From NCBI RefSeq assembly GCF_000157895.3, contig NC_022663.1, positions 5,456,001 to 5,520,000 on the forward strand: DNA of 64,000 nucleotides. The letters run 5' to 3'. Position 1 is the stretch's first letter. Each line of letters starts with the position of its first letter. Source of the stretch: Mycobacterium kansasii ATCC 12478. GTDB taxonomy: Bacteria > Actinomycetota > Actinomycetes > Mycobacteriales > Mycobacteriaceae. Shown piece after piece: positions 16,638 to 25,326 of this stretch. The translations under genes and the position numbers were made by a program. The notes under the pieces are model-generated. The model saw only the letters and a program-made list of their open reading frames with translations, did not search any database and had not been told where the DNA came from.

Positions 16638-17170
16638 ATGGAGGGGCCGCCGGGCATCAGGGCCACCGTGTAGGACGCCGTACACGAAGCGGCGATGGAG
16701 GCGAGCAGACCGGCGCGGTAGCCCGATACCGTGGCAACCAGGCGACTGGCATCCTCGGCCGACTTGCGCAGCGAATCCACCACGTCGGACACCGGCGGTG
16801 GCGGGGGCGGGGGTTCGGTGTCCGTGGGGCTGGGGCTGGCGCTCGAGCTACTCGTTTCGCTGGTGGCGGATACCAGCTTGCCCGCAGCTCGGGCGATCTC
16901 GGTGGCCAGGGCCCGGGCATGCGCGCCGCGTTGACTGGCCACCACCGTCAGCGCGGCAGCGATCTGCGGCGGATTGCCGATTGCCGCCGCGGCGGCTGAC
17001 GCCAGCGCGCTGTCGCGTCGGGCCTGCTCCAAGGGCGCCAGGAGCTCATCGACCGCGGGCGGTTTGGGGGTGGACTCGCCGCAGGCGGACACGACCACTC
17101 CGAGTGCAGCGAGAGCGGCACCGCCGGCGAGCACACCCCGCCTGTTGACGACGGGTACTGCTCTGGGCAC
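16634..17170 (-). CDS. Alanine-rich putative lipoprotein (178 aa), Rv2843-like
   Basis: The N-terminus MPRAVPVVNRRGVLAGG carries a twin arginine followed by a hydrophobic stretch. It ends in a lipobox-like VVVSAC with Cys30, so a Tat-exported lipoprotein is likely. A helical Ala-rich region follows, then a low-complexity Ser/Pro linker (a run of prolines at about residues 121-127), then a second helical region. Together with the overlapping downstream gene it resembles a split or duplicated ferritin-like unit. The function is unknown. It is divergent from rimP, with 226 nt between the starts holding both promoters. Confidence 0.78.
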   Translation of the reverse strand: MPRAVPVVNRRGVLAGGAALAALGVVVSACGESTPKPPAVDELLAPLEQARRDSALASAAAAAIGNPPQIAAALTVVASQRGAHARALATEIARAAGKLVSATSETSSSSASPSPTDTEPPPPPPPVSDVVDSLRKSAEDASRLVATVSGYRAGLLASIAASCTASYTVALMPGGPSI

Positions 17171-17396
17171 AGCAACATCCTGCCATCACCAACGAGCCCG
17201 GCACGACAAGGGAGGACCAAGGTCCGGGGAGGTGAAACCTCAACGACCTGATCACGGCGGTATCGGCGATTCCTGGCGTATCGTTGGTAGCTGGTTCCCT
17301 GTGGATCGCCGACGATTGGGCGCCGGCGGGCCGGGGGAAGCACCCTGGCGGCGAAATCCGCCAGATGACCGGACAACTCAAGATGAGGAGCTCGCC

Positions 17397-17930
17397 GTGA
17401 CCACCGGGCTACCTTCGCAGACGCAGGTGATCGAGTTACTCGGTGGGGCATTCGCGTGCGCCGGCTACGAGATCGAAGACGTGGTCATCGACACCCGCGC
17501 CCACCCACCGCGAATCACGGTGGTCGCCGACGGCGACACCGCACTCGACCTGGACACCATCGCCGCCCTGTCGCGCTCCGCTTCGGCTTTGCTGGACGGC
17601 CTGGACGCCATCCGCGACAAGTACGTCCTCGAAGTCAGCTCGCCGGGTGTCGAACGCCCGCTGACCAGCGAAAAGCACTTTCGCCGCGCCCGCGGTCGCA
17701 AGATCGAACTCACGTTGGCCGACGGATCGCGGCTGACCGGCCGGGTCGGCGAGCTGACCGGTGACACCCTGGCGCTGGTGATCCGCCAGGGCCGGAACTG
17801 GGCGGTGCGCCAGATTCCACTGGCGCAGGTCCTGAAAGCTGTTGTCCAAGTGGAGTTTTCACCGCCGGCCCGAGCCGAGCTCGAATTGGCGACGGCGGCT
17901 GGGGCCACTGGTACGGAGGCCGAATCATGA
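17397..17930 (+). CDS. rimP: Ribosome maturation factor RimP (177 aa)
   Basis: A cytoplasmic factor for 30S subunit maturation (DUF150). The N-terminal alpha/beta domain contains GYEIEDVVID and DKYVLEVSSPGVERPL, the family signature. The C-terminal SH3-like domain follows (LTLADGSRLTGRVGELTGDTL). GTG 17397 has GATGAGGAG 6 nt upstream, so this start is well supported; the frame is open further upstream without similarity. It is the first gene of the classic rimP-nusA-ylxR-infB-rbfA cluster. It overlaps nusA by 4 nt (ATGA). Confidence 0.94.
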   Translation: MTTGLPSQTQVIELLGGAFACAGYEIEDVVIDTRAHPPRITVVADGDTALDLDTIAALSRSASALLDGLDAIRDKYVLEVSSPGVERPLTSEKHFRRARGRKIELTLADGSRLTGRVGELTGDTLALVIRQGRNWAVRQIPLAQVLKAVVQVEFSPPARAELELATAAGATGTEAES

Positions 17931-18970
17931 ACATCGACATGGCCGCGCTGCATGCGATTGAGGTCGACCGGGGTATCTCGGTCAACGAATTGCTCGAAAC
18001 CATCAAGTCCGCGCTGCTCAGCGCCTACCGGCACACCCAGGGTCACCAGACCGACGCTCGCATCGAGATCGACCGTAAGAGCGGCGTCGTCCGGGTGATC
18101 GCCCGCGAGCTGGACGACGAGGGAAACCTCATCAGCGAATGGGATGACACCCCGGAGGGTTTCGGCCGCATCGCGGCGACGACAGCTCGTCAGGTGATGT
18201 TGCAGCGATTCCGCGACGCCGAGAACGAGCGCACATACGGCGAGTTCTCGACCCGGGAGGGCGAGATTGTCGCGGGTGTGATTCAACGCGACAGCAGGGC
18301 CAACGCCCGCGGTCTGGTGGTCGTCCGGATGGGAAGCGAGACCAAGGCCTCCGAGGGTGTGATCCCCGCCGCCGAACAGGTCCCCGGCGAAAGTTACGAA
18401 CATGGCAACCGCCTGCGTTGTTACGTGGTTGGCGTGAGTCGTGGTGCCCGCGAGCCGCTGATCACGTTGTCGCGCACTCACCCCAACCTGGTGCGCAAGC
18501 TGTTCTCGTTGGAAGTTCCCGAGATTGCCGACGGGTCGGTGGAGATCGTTGCGGTGGCCCGCGAGGCCGGCCATCGGTCCAAGATCGCGGTGCGCTCGAA
18601 CGTCCCGGGTCTCAATGCCAAGGGTGCCTGCATCGGGCCGATGGGCCAGCGGGTGCGCAACGTGATGAGCGAACTGTCCGGCGAGAAGATCGACATCATC
18701 GACTACGACGAGGATCCCGCGCGCTTCGTGGCCAACGCGTTGTCGCCCGCGAAGGTGGTCTCGGTGTCGGTGATCGACCAGAATGCCCGGGCCGCCCGCG
18801 TGGTGGTGCCCGACTTCCAGTTGTCGCTGGCCATCGGTAAGGAGGGGCAGAACGCGCGGCTGGCCGCTCGGCTCACCGGATGGCGCATCGACATCCGCGG
18901 CGATTCACCGGCGCACCCGGCGGGTCAGCCTGAGCAGGGTGCCAGCCGCGGAATGGCACACGACCGCTAG
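17927..18970 (+). CDS. nusA: Transcription termination/antitermination factor NusA (347 aa)
   Basis: NusA binds RNA polymerase and nascent RNA, modulating pausing, termination and rRNA antitermination. An N-terminal RNAP-binding domain of about 110 residues is followed by an S1 domain (FSTREGEIVAGVIQRD). Two KH domains come next (GLNAKGACIGPMGQRVRNVM and LSLAIGKEGQNARLAARLTGW). The acidic C-terminal repeats of enterobacterial NusA are absent, as usual in mycobacteria. Length equals that of Rv2841c. The start overlaps the rimP stop, so expression is coupled. Confidence 0.96.
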   Translation: MNIDMAALHAIEVDRGISVNELLETIKSALLSAYRHTQGHQTDARIEIDRKSGVVRVIARELDDEGNLISEWDDTPEGFGRIAATTARQVMLQRFRDAENERTYGEFSTREGEIVAGVIQRDSRANARGLVVVRMGSETKASEGVIPAAEQVPGESYEHGNRLRCYVVGVSRGAREPLITLSRTHPNLVRKLFSLEVPEIADGSVEIVAVAREAGHRSKIAVRSNVPGLNAKGACIGPMGQRVRNVMSELSGEKIDIIDYDEDPARFVANALSPAKVVSVSVIDQNARAARVVVPDFQLSLAIGKEGQNARLAARLTGWRIDIRGDSPAHPAGQPEQGASRGMAHDR

Positions 18971-19031
18971 CGGTCGGCGTCGGAACCATAACGCCATCCC
19001 CGGGTGGTTCTGGCGGCCGGTTCGGTGACGC

Positions 19032-19037
19032 TAGACT
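19032..19037 (+). promoter_or_regulatory. -10 box (TAGACT) before the ylxR-like gene
   Basis: TAGACT ends 5 nt before GTG 19043. It could drive an internal leaderless transcript for ylxR-infB inside the nusA operon. Confidence 0.4.
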
Positions 19038-19042
19038 TAGCC

Positions 19043-19390
19043 GTGATCCAGCGCGAGCCTTCGGTGGCGGCGCACAGATGCTCCGACAGTCCCAGCGGAC
19101 CGGTGCGGACGTGCGTCGGGTGCCGGAAGCGAGAGTTGGCCGTCGAACTGCTTCGAGTGGTGGCTGAGTCGACCGGGAACGGCAACTACGCCGTGATCGT
19201 TGACCCAAGCAGAAGACTGCAGGGGCGGGGTGCATGGCTGCATCCCGAACCGCGGTGCCTACAACAAGCAATTCGGCGGAGGGCTTTCACTAGAGCGCTG
19301 CGCATCACCGGTTCACCGGATACATCAGCGGTGGTCGAACACATCAGTGGGTTTTCCACTGAGCAACAGAACAGGCAGCAACGAACATGA
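19043..19390 (+). CDS. YlxR-family RNA-binding protein (115 aa), Rv2840c-like
   Basis: The DUF448/YlxR domain is defined by RTCVGCRKRE and a downstream GRGAWLHPEPRCLQQAIRRRAF motif. These basic proteins are encoded between nusA and infB in many bacteria. They bind nucleic acid, and in some species they act on transcription or RNase P. The start is not certain: GTG 19043 (MIQREPSVAAHRC) fits the -10 box, and the Cys motif begins about 22 residues later. The C-terminus is longer and more polar than usual (STEQQNRQQRT). Confidence 0.85.
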   Translation: MIQREPSVAAHRCSDSPSGPVRTCVGCRKRELAVELLRVVAESTGNGNYAVIVDPSRRLQGRGAWLHPEPRCLQQAIRRRAFTRALRITGSPDTSAVVEHISGFSTEQQNRQQRT

Positions 19391-19478
19391 GCACACCGTG
19401 AAGTCCCGATGACAATGTGTCATAGCTAAACCCGAGGCGCGGCCTACGACTGTCGTCGCCTCATAGACAGGAGATGTA

Positions 19479-22319
19479 GTGGCAGGTAAGGCCCGCGTAC
19501 ACGAGTTGGCCAAGGAACTCGGTGTTACCAGCAAGGAAGTGCTCGCCCGACTGAGTGAACAGGGCGAATTCGTCAAATCCGCATCGTCGACAGTAGAGGC
19601 GCCCGTCGCCCGCCGGCTGCGTGAATCGTTCGGTGGCGCCAAACCGGCCCCCGAACAGGCCCCAGCCAAGGGCCCGGAGAAAGGCCCCGATCGAGCTGCC
19701 GCCAAGGCCACAGCGGCCGCGCCCGGCACGGATGGTGGCAAAGCCGCAGACCAGTCCCTTGACCAAGCCCTCGACAAGGCGATTGCCAAGGCGGCCGGCA
19801 ACGGAGCACCGACGGCCGTCGCACCCGACAGGGCCGCCGACTCGGGCAAGACGGCAACTTCGCCCACCCGAGCCACCCCCCGCCCGTCGGCCGCCACCGC
19901 GACTCCCGCGCCTCCGAAGGCGCCGCAACCCGGACAACCGACGACGTCGCTACCGGGCCAACCGCCCAGCCCCCCGGCACCCCACCCCGGCATGGCTCCC
20001 GGCGCGCGTCCCGGACCGGCGCCCAAGCCCGGCGTCCGGACCCCGCGCGTCGGCAACAACCCGTTCTCCTCGGCGCAACCGGCCGAACGGCCCATTCCGC
20101 GTCCGCCGGCTCCGCGCCCCGGAGCGCCGCGTCCCGGGGCGCCGCGTCCGGGTGCATCGCCCGGCAGCATGCCGCCACGTCCCGGCGGTGCGGCCGGTGG
20201 GCCACGCCCGCCGCGCACCGGCGCGCCGCGACCCGGCGGCGGTCGGCCCGGCGGCCCCGGTGGCCGTTCGGACGGCGGCGGGGGTAACTACCGCGGCGGC
20301 GGCGCTGGCGTGGGTGCCGCGCCCGGGACCGGATTCCGCGGCCGTCCCGGCGGTGGTGGCGGCGGCCCCGGCGGCGGTGGCCGTCCAGGCCAGCGCGGCG
20401 GCGCGGCGGGCGCGTTCGGCCGTCCCGGCGGCGCACCCCGGCGCGGCCGCAAGTCCAAGCGGCAGAAGCGCCAGGAATACGACTCGATGCAGGCCCCGGT
20501 TGTCGGCGGCGTGCGGTTGCCGCACGGCAACGGCGAGACGATCCGGCTGGCCCGCGGCGCGTCGCTGTCCGACTTTGCCGAGAAGATCGACGCCAACCCG
20601 GCCGCATTGGTCCAGGCGCTGTTCAACCTCGGCGAGATGGTGACCGCCACCCAGTCGGTCGGCGACGAAACGCTCGAGCTGCTGGGCAGCGAGATGAACT
20701 ACAACGTCCAGGTGGTCAGCCCCGAGGACGAGGACCGCGAGCTGCTGGAATCCTTCGACCTGTCCTACGGAGAGGACACCGGAGACGAGGCCGATCTGCA
20801 GACCCGGCCGCCGGTCGTGACCGTGATGGGCCACGTCGACCACGGTAAAACTCGGCTGCTGGACACCATCCGTAAGGCCAACGTCCGTGAGGGCGAGGCC
20901 GGCGGCATCACCCAGCACATCGGCGCCTACCAGGTGGGCGTCGACCTCGACGGCAGTGAGCGGCTGATCACCTTCATCGACACCCCGGGTCACGAGGCGT
21001 TCACCGCCATGCGTGCCCGTGGTGCCAAAGCCACCGACATCGCCATTCTGGTGGTCGCGGCCGACGACGGCGTGATGCCGCAGACGGTCGAGGCCATCAA
21101 CCACGCGCAGGCCGCCGACGTGCCGATCGTGGTCGCGGTCAACAAGATCGACAAGGAGGGCGCCGACCCGGCCAAGATCCGGGCCCAGCTCACCGAGTAC
21201 GGCCTGGTGGCCGAGGACTTCGGCGGCGACACCATGTTCGTCGACATCTCGGCCAAGAACGGCACCAACATCGAACAGCTGTTGGAAGCGGTGCTGCTTA
21301 CCGCCGACGCCGCACTGGACCTGCGCGCCAACCCCGACATGGAGGCTCAGGGTGTGGCCATCGAGGCACACCTGGACCGCGGTCGCGGGCCGGTCGCCAC
21401 GGTGTTGGTGCAGCGCGGCACGCTGCGGGTCGGCGACTCGGTGGTCGCCGGCGACGCCTACGGCCGGGTCCGCCGGATGGTCGACGAACACGGCGACGAC
21501 ATCGAAGCGGCATTGCCGTCGCGTCCCGTCCAGGTCATCGGCTTCACCTCGGTGCCCGGGGCCGGTGACAACTTCCTGGTGGTCGACGAAGACCGCATCG
21601 CGCGCCAGATCGCCGACCGGCGCAGCGCCCGCAAGCGCAACGCCATGGCGGCGCGCAGCCGTAAGCGGATCAGCCTGGAGGACCTGGACTCGGCGCTGAA
21701 GGAAACCAGCCAGCTGAACCTGATCCTCAAGGGCGACAACGCCGGTACCGTCGAGGCGCTGGAAGAGGCCCTGATGGGTATTCAGGTGGACGACGAGGTG
21801 GCGCTGCGCGTCATCGACCGCGGCGTCGGCGGCATCACCGAGACCAACGTCAACCTGGCGTCGGCATCCGATGCGATCATCATCGGGTTCAACGTGCGCG
21901 CCGAGGGCAAAGCCACCGAGCTGGCCAACCGCGAAGGCGTCGAGATCCGCTACTACTCGGTCATCTATCAGGCGATCGATGAGATCGAGGCGGCGCTGCG
22001 CGGCATGCTCAAGCCGATCTACGAAGAGGTCGAGCTGGGTCGTGCCGAGATCCGGGCATTGTTCCGGTCCTCGAAGGTCGGCCTCATCGCCGGCTGCATG
22101 ATCACCTCGGGTGTGGTGCGACGCAACGCGAAGGCCCGGTTGTTGCGGGACAACATCGTGGTCGCCGAGAACCTCTCGATCCAGTCGCTGCGCCGCGAGA
22201 AGGACGACGTGACCGAGGTTCGCGAGGGCTTCGAGTGCGGTTTGACACTGGGCTACTCCGACATCAAGGAAGGCGACGTCATCGAGTCCTACGAGCTGGT
22301 TCAAAAGGAACGCTCGTGA
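19479..22319 (+). CDS. infB: Translation initiation factor IF-2 (946 aa)
   Basis: The GTPase that places initiator tRNA on the ribosome. The IF2-N module is at the N-terminus (ARVHELAKELGVTSKEVLARL). A low-complexity Ala/Pro/Gly/Arg-rich linker covers about residues 50-330, with PRPGAPRPGAPRPG-type repeats and a Gly-rich segment. A second IF2-N subdomain begins near LARGASLSDFAEKIDANP. G motifs are G1 GHVDHGKT (451-458), DTPGHEAF and NKIDK. Beta-barrel domains and the C-terminal tRNA-binding domain follow. The protein is some 45 residues longer than I recall for Rv2839c, mostly in the repeat-rich linker. GTG 19479 is preceded by ACAGGAGATGTA. Confidence 0.96.
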   Translation: MAGKARVHELAKELGVTSKEVLARLSEQGEFVKSASSTVEAPVARRLRESFGGAKPAPEQAPAKGPEKGPDRAAAKATAAAPGTDGGKAADQSLDQALDKAIAKAAGNGAPTAVAPDRAADSGKTATSPTRATPRPSAATATPAPPKAPQPGQPTTSLPGQPPSPPAPHPGMAPGARPGPAPKPGVRTPRVGNNPFSSAQPAERPIPRPPAPRPGAPRPGAPRPGASPGSMPPRPGGAAGGPRPPRTGAPRPGGGRPGGPGGRSDGGGGNYRGGGAGVGAAPGTGFRGRPGGGGGGPGGGGRPGQRGGAAGAFGRPGGAPRRGRKSKRQKRQEYDSMQAPVVGGVRLPHGNGETIRLARGASLSDFAEKIDANPAALVQALFNLGEMVTATQSVGDETLELLGSEMNYNVQVVSPEDEDRELLESFDLSYGEDTGDEADLQTRPPVVTVMGHVDHGKTRLLDTIRKANVREGEAGGITQHIGAYQVGVDLDGSERLITFIDTPGHEAFTAMRARGAKATDIAILVVAADDGVMPQTVEAINHAQAADVPIVVAVNKIDKEGADPAKIRAQLTEYGLVAEDFGGDTMFVDISAKNGTNIEQLLEAVLLTADAALDLRANPDMEAQGVAIEAHLDRGRGPVATVLVQRGTLRVGDSVVAGDAYGRVRRMVDEHGDDIEAALPSRPVQVIGFTSVPGAGDNFLVVDEDRIARQIADRRSARKRNAMAARSRKRISLEDLDSALKETSQLNLILKGDNAGTVEALEEALMGIQVDDEVALRVIDRGVGGITETNVNLASASDAIIIGFNVRAEGKATELANREGVEIRYYSVIYQAIDEIEAALRGMLKPIYEEVELGRAEIRALFRSSKVGLIAGCMITSGVVRRNAKARLLRDNIVVAENLSIQSLRREKDDVTEVREGFECGLTLGYSDIKEGDVIESYELVQKERS

Positions 22320-22348
22320 CCGCCGCCGACGATGCAAAGTGGGCACCG

Positions 22349-22399
22349 CCCGCTTGCGGGGGACGGAGCGATGCGGTGGGGGTATCACCCGCGTGCGGG
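22349..22399 (+). repeat. Two short CCCGC-NN-GCGGG hairpins in the infB-rbfA gap
   Basis: CCCGC-TT-GCGGG at 22349-22360 and CCCGC-GT-GCGGG at 22388-22399 lie 39 bp apart in related surroundings. Each gives a perfect 5-bp GC stem. There is no T-tract. They occupy the 113-nt gap between the infB stop and the rbfA start and could act as RNA processing or stability elements. Confidence 0.6.
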
Positions 22400-22432
22400 G
22401 GCGAGGCGGTGCAGTCGTGATGGGCCGCGCGG

Positions 22433-22930
22433 ATGGCTGACCCGGCACGGGCACGCCGACTTGCCAAACGGATCACCACCATCGTCGCGTCGGCGATCGA
22501 GTACGAGATCAAGGATCCGGGACTTGCCGGGGTGACCATCACCGACGCCAAGGTGACCGCCGACCTGCACGACGCGACCGTGTACTACACGGTGATGGGT
22601 CCGACGCTGGACGACGAGCCGGACTACGCTGCCGCGGCCGCCGCGCTGGACCGGGCCAAGGGTGTGCTGCGCACCAAGGTCGGAGCCGGTACCGGGGTGC
22701 GATTCACGCCCACCTTGACGTTCACCCGGGACACCACGTCCGACACCGTGCATCGGATGGAGGAGTTGTTGGCGCGCGCCCGTGCCGCCGACGCTGACTT
22801 GGCGCGGGTTCGGCAGGGCGCCAAGCCAGCCGGCGATGCCGACCCGTACCGTGATGGCGGGGCTTCCGGGGAACTTAGCGATCGGATCGAGGCTGGGGAC
22901 ACCGGTGACCACGACCGATCGAGAGACTGA
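22433..22930 (+). CDS. rbfA: 30S ribosome-binding factor RbfA (165 aa)
   Basis: A KH-type cold-shock factor for 16S rRNA 5'-end maturation. The core is RRLAKRITTIVASAIEYEIKDPGL followed by VTITDAKVTADLHDATVYYTVMG. The C-terminal tail (KPAGDADPYRDGG...) is typical of mycobacteria and poorly conserved. ATG 22433 fits homologues that begin MAD-ARARRLAKRI. The last 26 nt overlap the start of the next gene in another frame. Confidence 0.93.
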   Translation: MADPARARRLAKRITTIVASAIEYEIKDPGLAGVTITDAKVTADLHDATVYYTVMGPTLDDEPDYAAAAAALDRAKGVLRTKVGAGTGVRFTPTLTFTRDTTSDTVHRMEELLARARAADADLARVRQGAKPAGDADPYRDGGASGELSDRIEAGDTGDHDRSRD

Positions 22931-23918
22931 GCTGGCCGAGGTGCCGACTTGCCCGGGGGCGCGTGTCGATGCCCTCGGCGCCGTCGAGATGTTGTCGGCC
23001 GCCGCCAGTGTCGCGGTGATTGCCCACGTTCATCCCGACGCGGACGCCATCGGCGCCGGATTGGCGCTGGCGTTGGTGTTGGACAAGTGCGGGAAGCAGG
23101 TCGAGGTGAGTTTCGGGGCGCCGGCGACATTGCCGGAGTCGCTGGCGTCGTTGCCCGGGTGCCACTTGCTCGTGAACCCGGATGCGATGCGTCGCGATGT
23201 CGATTTGGCCGTGACCGTAGACGTACCGAGTGTCCGGCGGCTCGGCGGGCTGAGTGACCTGGCCGGTCCCGGCCGGGATGTGCTGGTGATCGACCATCAC
23301 GCTTCCAATGATGCGTTCGGCACCGCGAACTTCATCGACCTGTCGGCAGACTCCACCACGATGATGATCGCCGACCTTCTCGACGCCTGGGGCAAGCCGA
23401 TCGAGACGGACGTTGCCCAGTGCATCTATGCCGGATTGACGACGGACACAGGTTCGTTTCGGTGGGCAAGTGCGCGTGGCTATCGACTGGCGGCGCGCCT
23501 GGTCGAGATCGGCGTAGATAATGCCGCCGTCAGCCGGACCTTGATGGACACCCACCCGTTCGAATGGTTGCCGATGCTGTCGCGGGTGCTGGGTTCGGCG
23601 CAGTTGGTGCCCGGGGCGGTGGCTGGCCGGGGGTTGGTCTACGTGGTCGTCGACAACCGCGAATTTCTCCGGGCGCGTCAGGAAGAAGTGGAGAGCATTG
23701 TCGACATCGTGCGCACCACCCAGCAGGCCGAAGTTGCGGCGGTGTTGAAGGAGGTCGAACCACGACAGTGGTCGGTGTCGATGCGGGCCAAGCGCGATAT
23801 GGACCTGACGCCCGTCGCCGCGCGGTTCGGCGGCGGCGGCCACCGGTTGGCGGCCGGCTATTCGACGAGCGGCTCGATCGACGATGTTGTGGCGTCGCTG
23901 CTCGCTGCTCTGGGCTAA
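22905..23918 (+). CDS. cnpB: DHH/DHHA1 phosphodiesterase, NrnA/CnpB type (337 aa), Rv2837c-like
   Basis: A bifunctional oligoribonuclease/pAp phosphatase-type enzyme. The M. tuberculosis protein CnpB (Rv2837c) hydrolyses c-di-AMP-derived pApA and short RNAs. The DHH domain has VIAHVHPDADAIGAG (metal-binding H/D residues) and the signature VIDHHASN. The DHHA1 domain has the substrate loop GGGGHRLAAGY. Active-site residues look complete. GTG 22905 (MTTTDRETELAEV) begins inside rbfA, giving a 26-nt overlap; homologues begin with MTTT as well, which supports the start. Confidence 0.9.
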   Translation: MTTTDRETELAEVPTCPGARVDALGAVEMLSAAASVAVIAHVHPDADAIGAGLALALVLDKCGKQVEVSFGAPATLPESLASLPGCHLLVNPDAMRRDVDLAVTVDVPSVRRLGGLSDLAGPGRDVLVIDHHASNDAFGTANFIDLSADSTTMMIADLLDAWGKPIETDVAQCIYAGLTTDTGSFRWASARGYRLAARLVEIGVDNAAVSRTLMDTHPFEWLPMLSRVLGSAQLVPGAVAGRGLVYVVVDNREFLRARQEEVESIVDIVRTTQQAEVAAVLKEVEPRQWSVSMRAKRDMDLTPVAARFGGGGHRLAAGYSTSGSIDDVVASLLAALG

Positions 23919-23924
23919 AGGTCG

Positions 23925-25247
23925 TTGAGCGGCGCCGGACGGTCTCGTGTTCCTGGCCGAAGGATCGCGGCGCTGGCCCTACCCGCGCTGGGTGTGCTGG
24001 CCGCCGAGCCGTTGTACCTGCTCTTCGATACCGCCGTGGTGGGCCGGCTGGGCGCACTGTCGCTGGCGGGGCTTGCGATCGGCAGCCTGGTGCTCGGCTT
24101 GGTTGGTTCGCAGGCGACCTTTCTGTCGTATGGCACGACCGCGCGCTCGGCGCGCCACTTCGGTGCCGGCGATCGGGCCGCGGCGGTAGTCGAGGGCGTG
24201 CAGGCGACCTGGCTGGCGGCGGGTTTGGGCGTGGCGACCATTGTGGTGGTGGAAGCCGCGGCGGTGCCGCTGGTGTCGGCGATCGCGGGCAGTAGCGCGA
24301 TCACGGAGGCGGCGCTGCCGTGGCTGCGGATCGCGATCCTGGGGGTGCCGGCGATTCTGGTTTCGCTCGCCGGCAACGGCTGGATGCGTGGGGTGCAGGA
24401 CACCATGCGGCCGCTGCGCTATGTGGTTGCGGGTTTCGGGCTGTCGGCATTGCTGTGCCCGCTGCTGGTCTACGGCTGGCTGGGCATGCCGCGGCTGGGG
24501 TTGTCCGGTTCCGCGGTGGCCAATCTGGTTGGTCAGTGGCTGGCGGCGCTGCTGTTCGGGGGTGCGTTGCTGGCCGAGCGGGTGCTGCTGCGGGTCGATT
24601 GGCCGGTGCTGCGCGCACAACTGGTCATGGCGCGTGACCTGATCGTGCGTGGTCTGGCTTTCCAGGCGTGTTTCGTCTCGGCTGCGGCGGTGGCCGCGAG
24701 GTTCGGCGCCGCCGCGCTGGCGGCACACCAGGTGGTACTGCAATTGTGGGGTTTCCTTGCCCTGGTTCTCGATTCGCTGGCCATCGCGGCGCAGGCACTG
24801 GTCGGCGCTGCCCTGGGTGCCGGTGATGTGTCGCATGCGAAGTCGGTGGCCTGGCGGGTGACGGTGTTTTCGTTGCTGGCGGCGGGCGTGCTCGCCGCCG
24901 CGTTAGGGGTAGGGGCCCCGCTGCTGCCCTCGCTGTTCACCCATGACCGATCGGTGCTTGCCGCGATCGCGGTGCCGTGGTGGTTCCTGGTGGCCCAATT
25001 ACCCTTCGCCGGAATTGTTTTCGCGCTTGACGGGGTGTTGCTGGGGGCGGGTGACGCTGCCTTCATGCGCACCGCCACCGTCGTCAGCGCACTGATCGGC
25101 TTTCTGCCGCTGACCTGGTTGTCGTTGGTGTACGGCTGGGGGCTGGCGGGCATCTGGTCGGGCCTGGCCACGTTCGTCGCGCTGCGGCTGCTCTTCGTCG
25201 GATGGCGGACGATCAGCGGCCGGTGGGCACTGACGGGGGCGGCCTGA
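23925..25247 (+). CDS. dinF: MATE-family efflux protein DinF (440 aa)
   Basis: About 12 transmembrane helices in two MATE repeats. The N-terminal repeat starts ALALPALGVLAAEPLYLLFDTAVVGRLG, and a second repeat starts near RGLAFQACFVSAAAVAARFGAAALAAHQVVLQLWG. DinF-branch MATE proteins export drugs or organic cations with H+ or Na+. The name comes from the SOS gene of E. coli; no SOS box is visible here. The start is TTG 23925 (MSGAGRSRVPGRRIAALA), 6 nt after the preceding stop with AAAGG upstream, and homologues begin at the same place. It belongs to the same transcription unit as cnpB. Confidence 0.9.
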   Translation: MSGAGRSRVPGRRIAALALPALGVLAAEPLYLLFDTAVVGRLGALSLAGLAIGSLVLGLVGSQATFLSYGTTARSARHFGAGDRAAAVVEGVQATWLAAGLGVATIVVVEAAAVPLVSAIAGSSAITEAALPWLRIAILGVPAILVSLAGNGWMRGVQDTMRPLRYVVAGFGLSALLCPLLVYGWLGMPRLGLSGSAVANLVGQWLAALLFGGALLAERVLLRVDWPVLRAQLVMARDLIVRGLAFQACFVSAAAVAARFGAAALAAHQVVLQLWGFLALVLDSLAIAAQALVGAALGAGDVSHAKSVAWRVTVFSLLAAGVLAAALGVGAPLLPSLFTHDRSVLAAIAVPWWFLVAQLPFAGIVFALDGVLLGAGDAAFMRTATVVSALIGFLPLTWLSLVYGWGLAGIWSGLATFVALRLLFVGWRTISGRWALTGAA

Positions 25248-25314
25248 CGCGCCGAAATTGCCGTCATGGCTATCGTCGGGTTCCCGCGCGGCGATCTCGA
25301 CGTCGACCGGCCGA

Positions 25315-25320
25315 TACACT
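25315..25320 (+). promoter_or_regulatory. -10 box (TACACT) of the ugp operon
   Basis: TACACT ends 6 nt before the ugpA GTG at 25327, again predicting a leaderless mRNA for ugpAEBC. Confidence 0.45.
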
Positions 25321-25326
25321 GCGCCG

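Noticed and set aside
19950..22454. An 834-codon minus-strand open frame across infB
   Set aside because: It mirrors infB in a high-GC genome where stops are rare. infB has all G motifs and domains on the plus strand.
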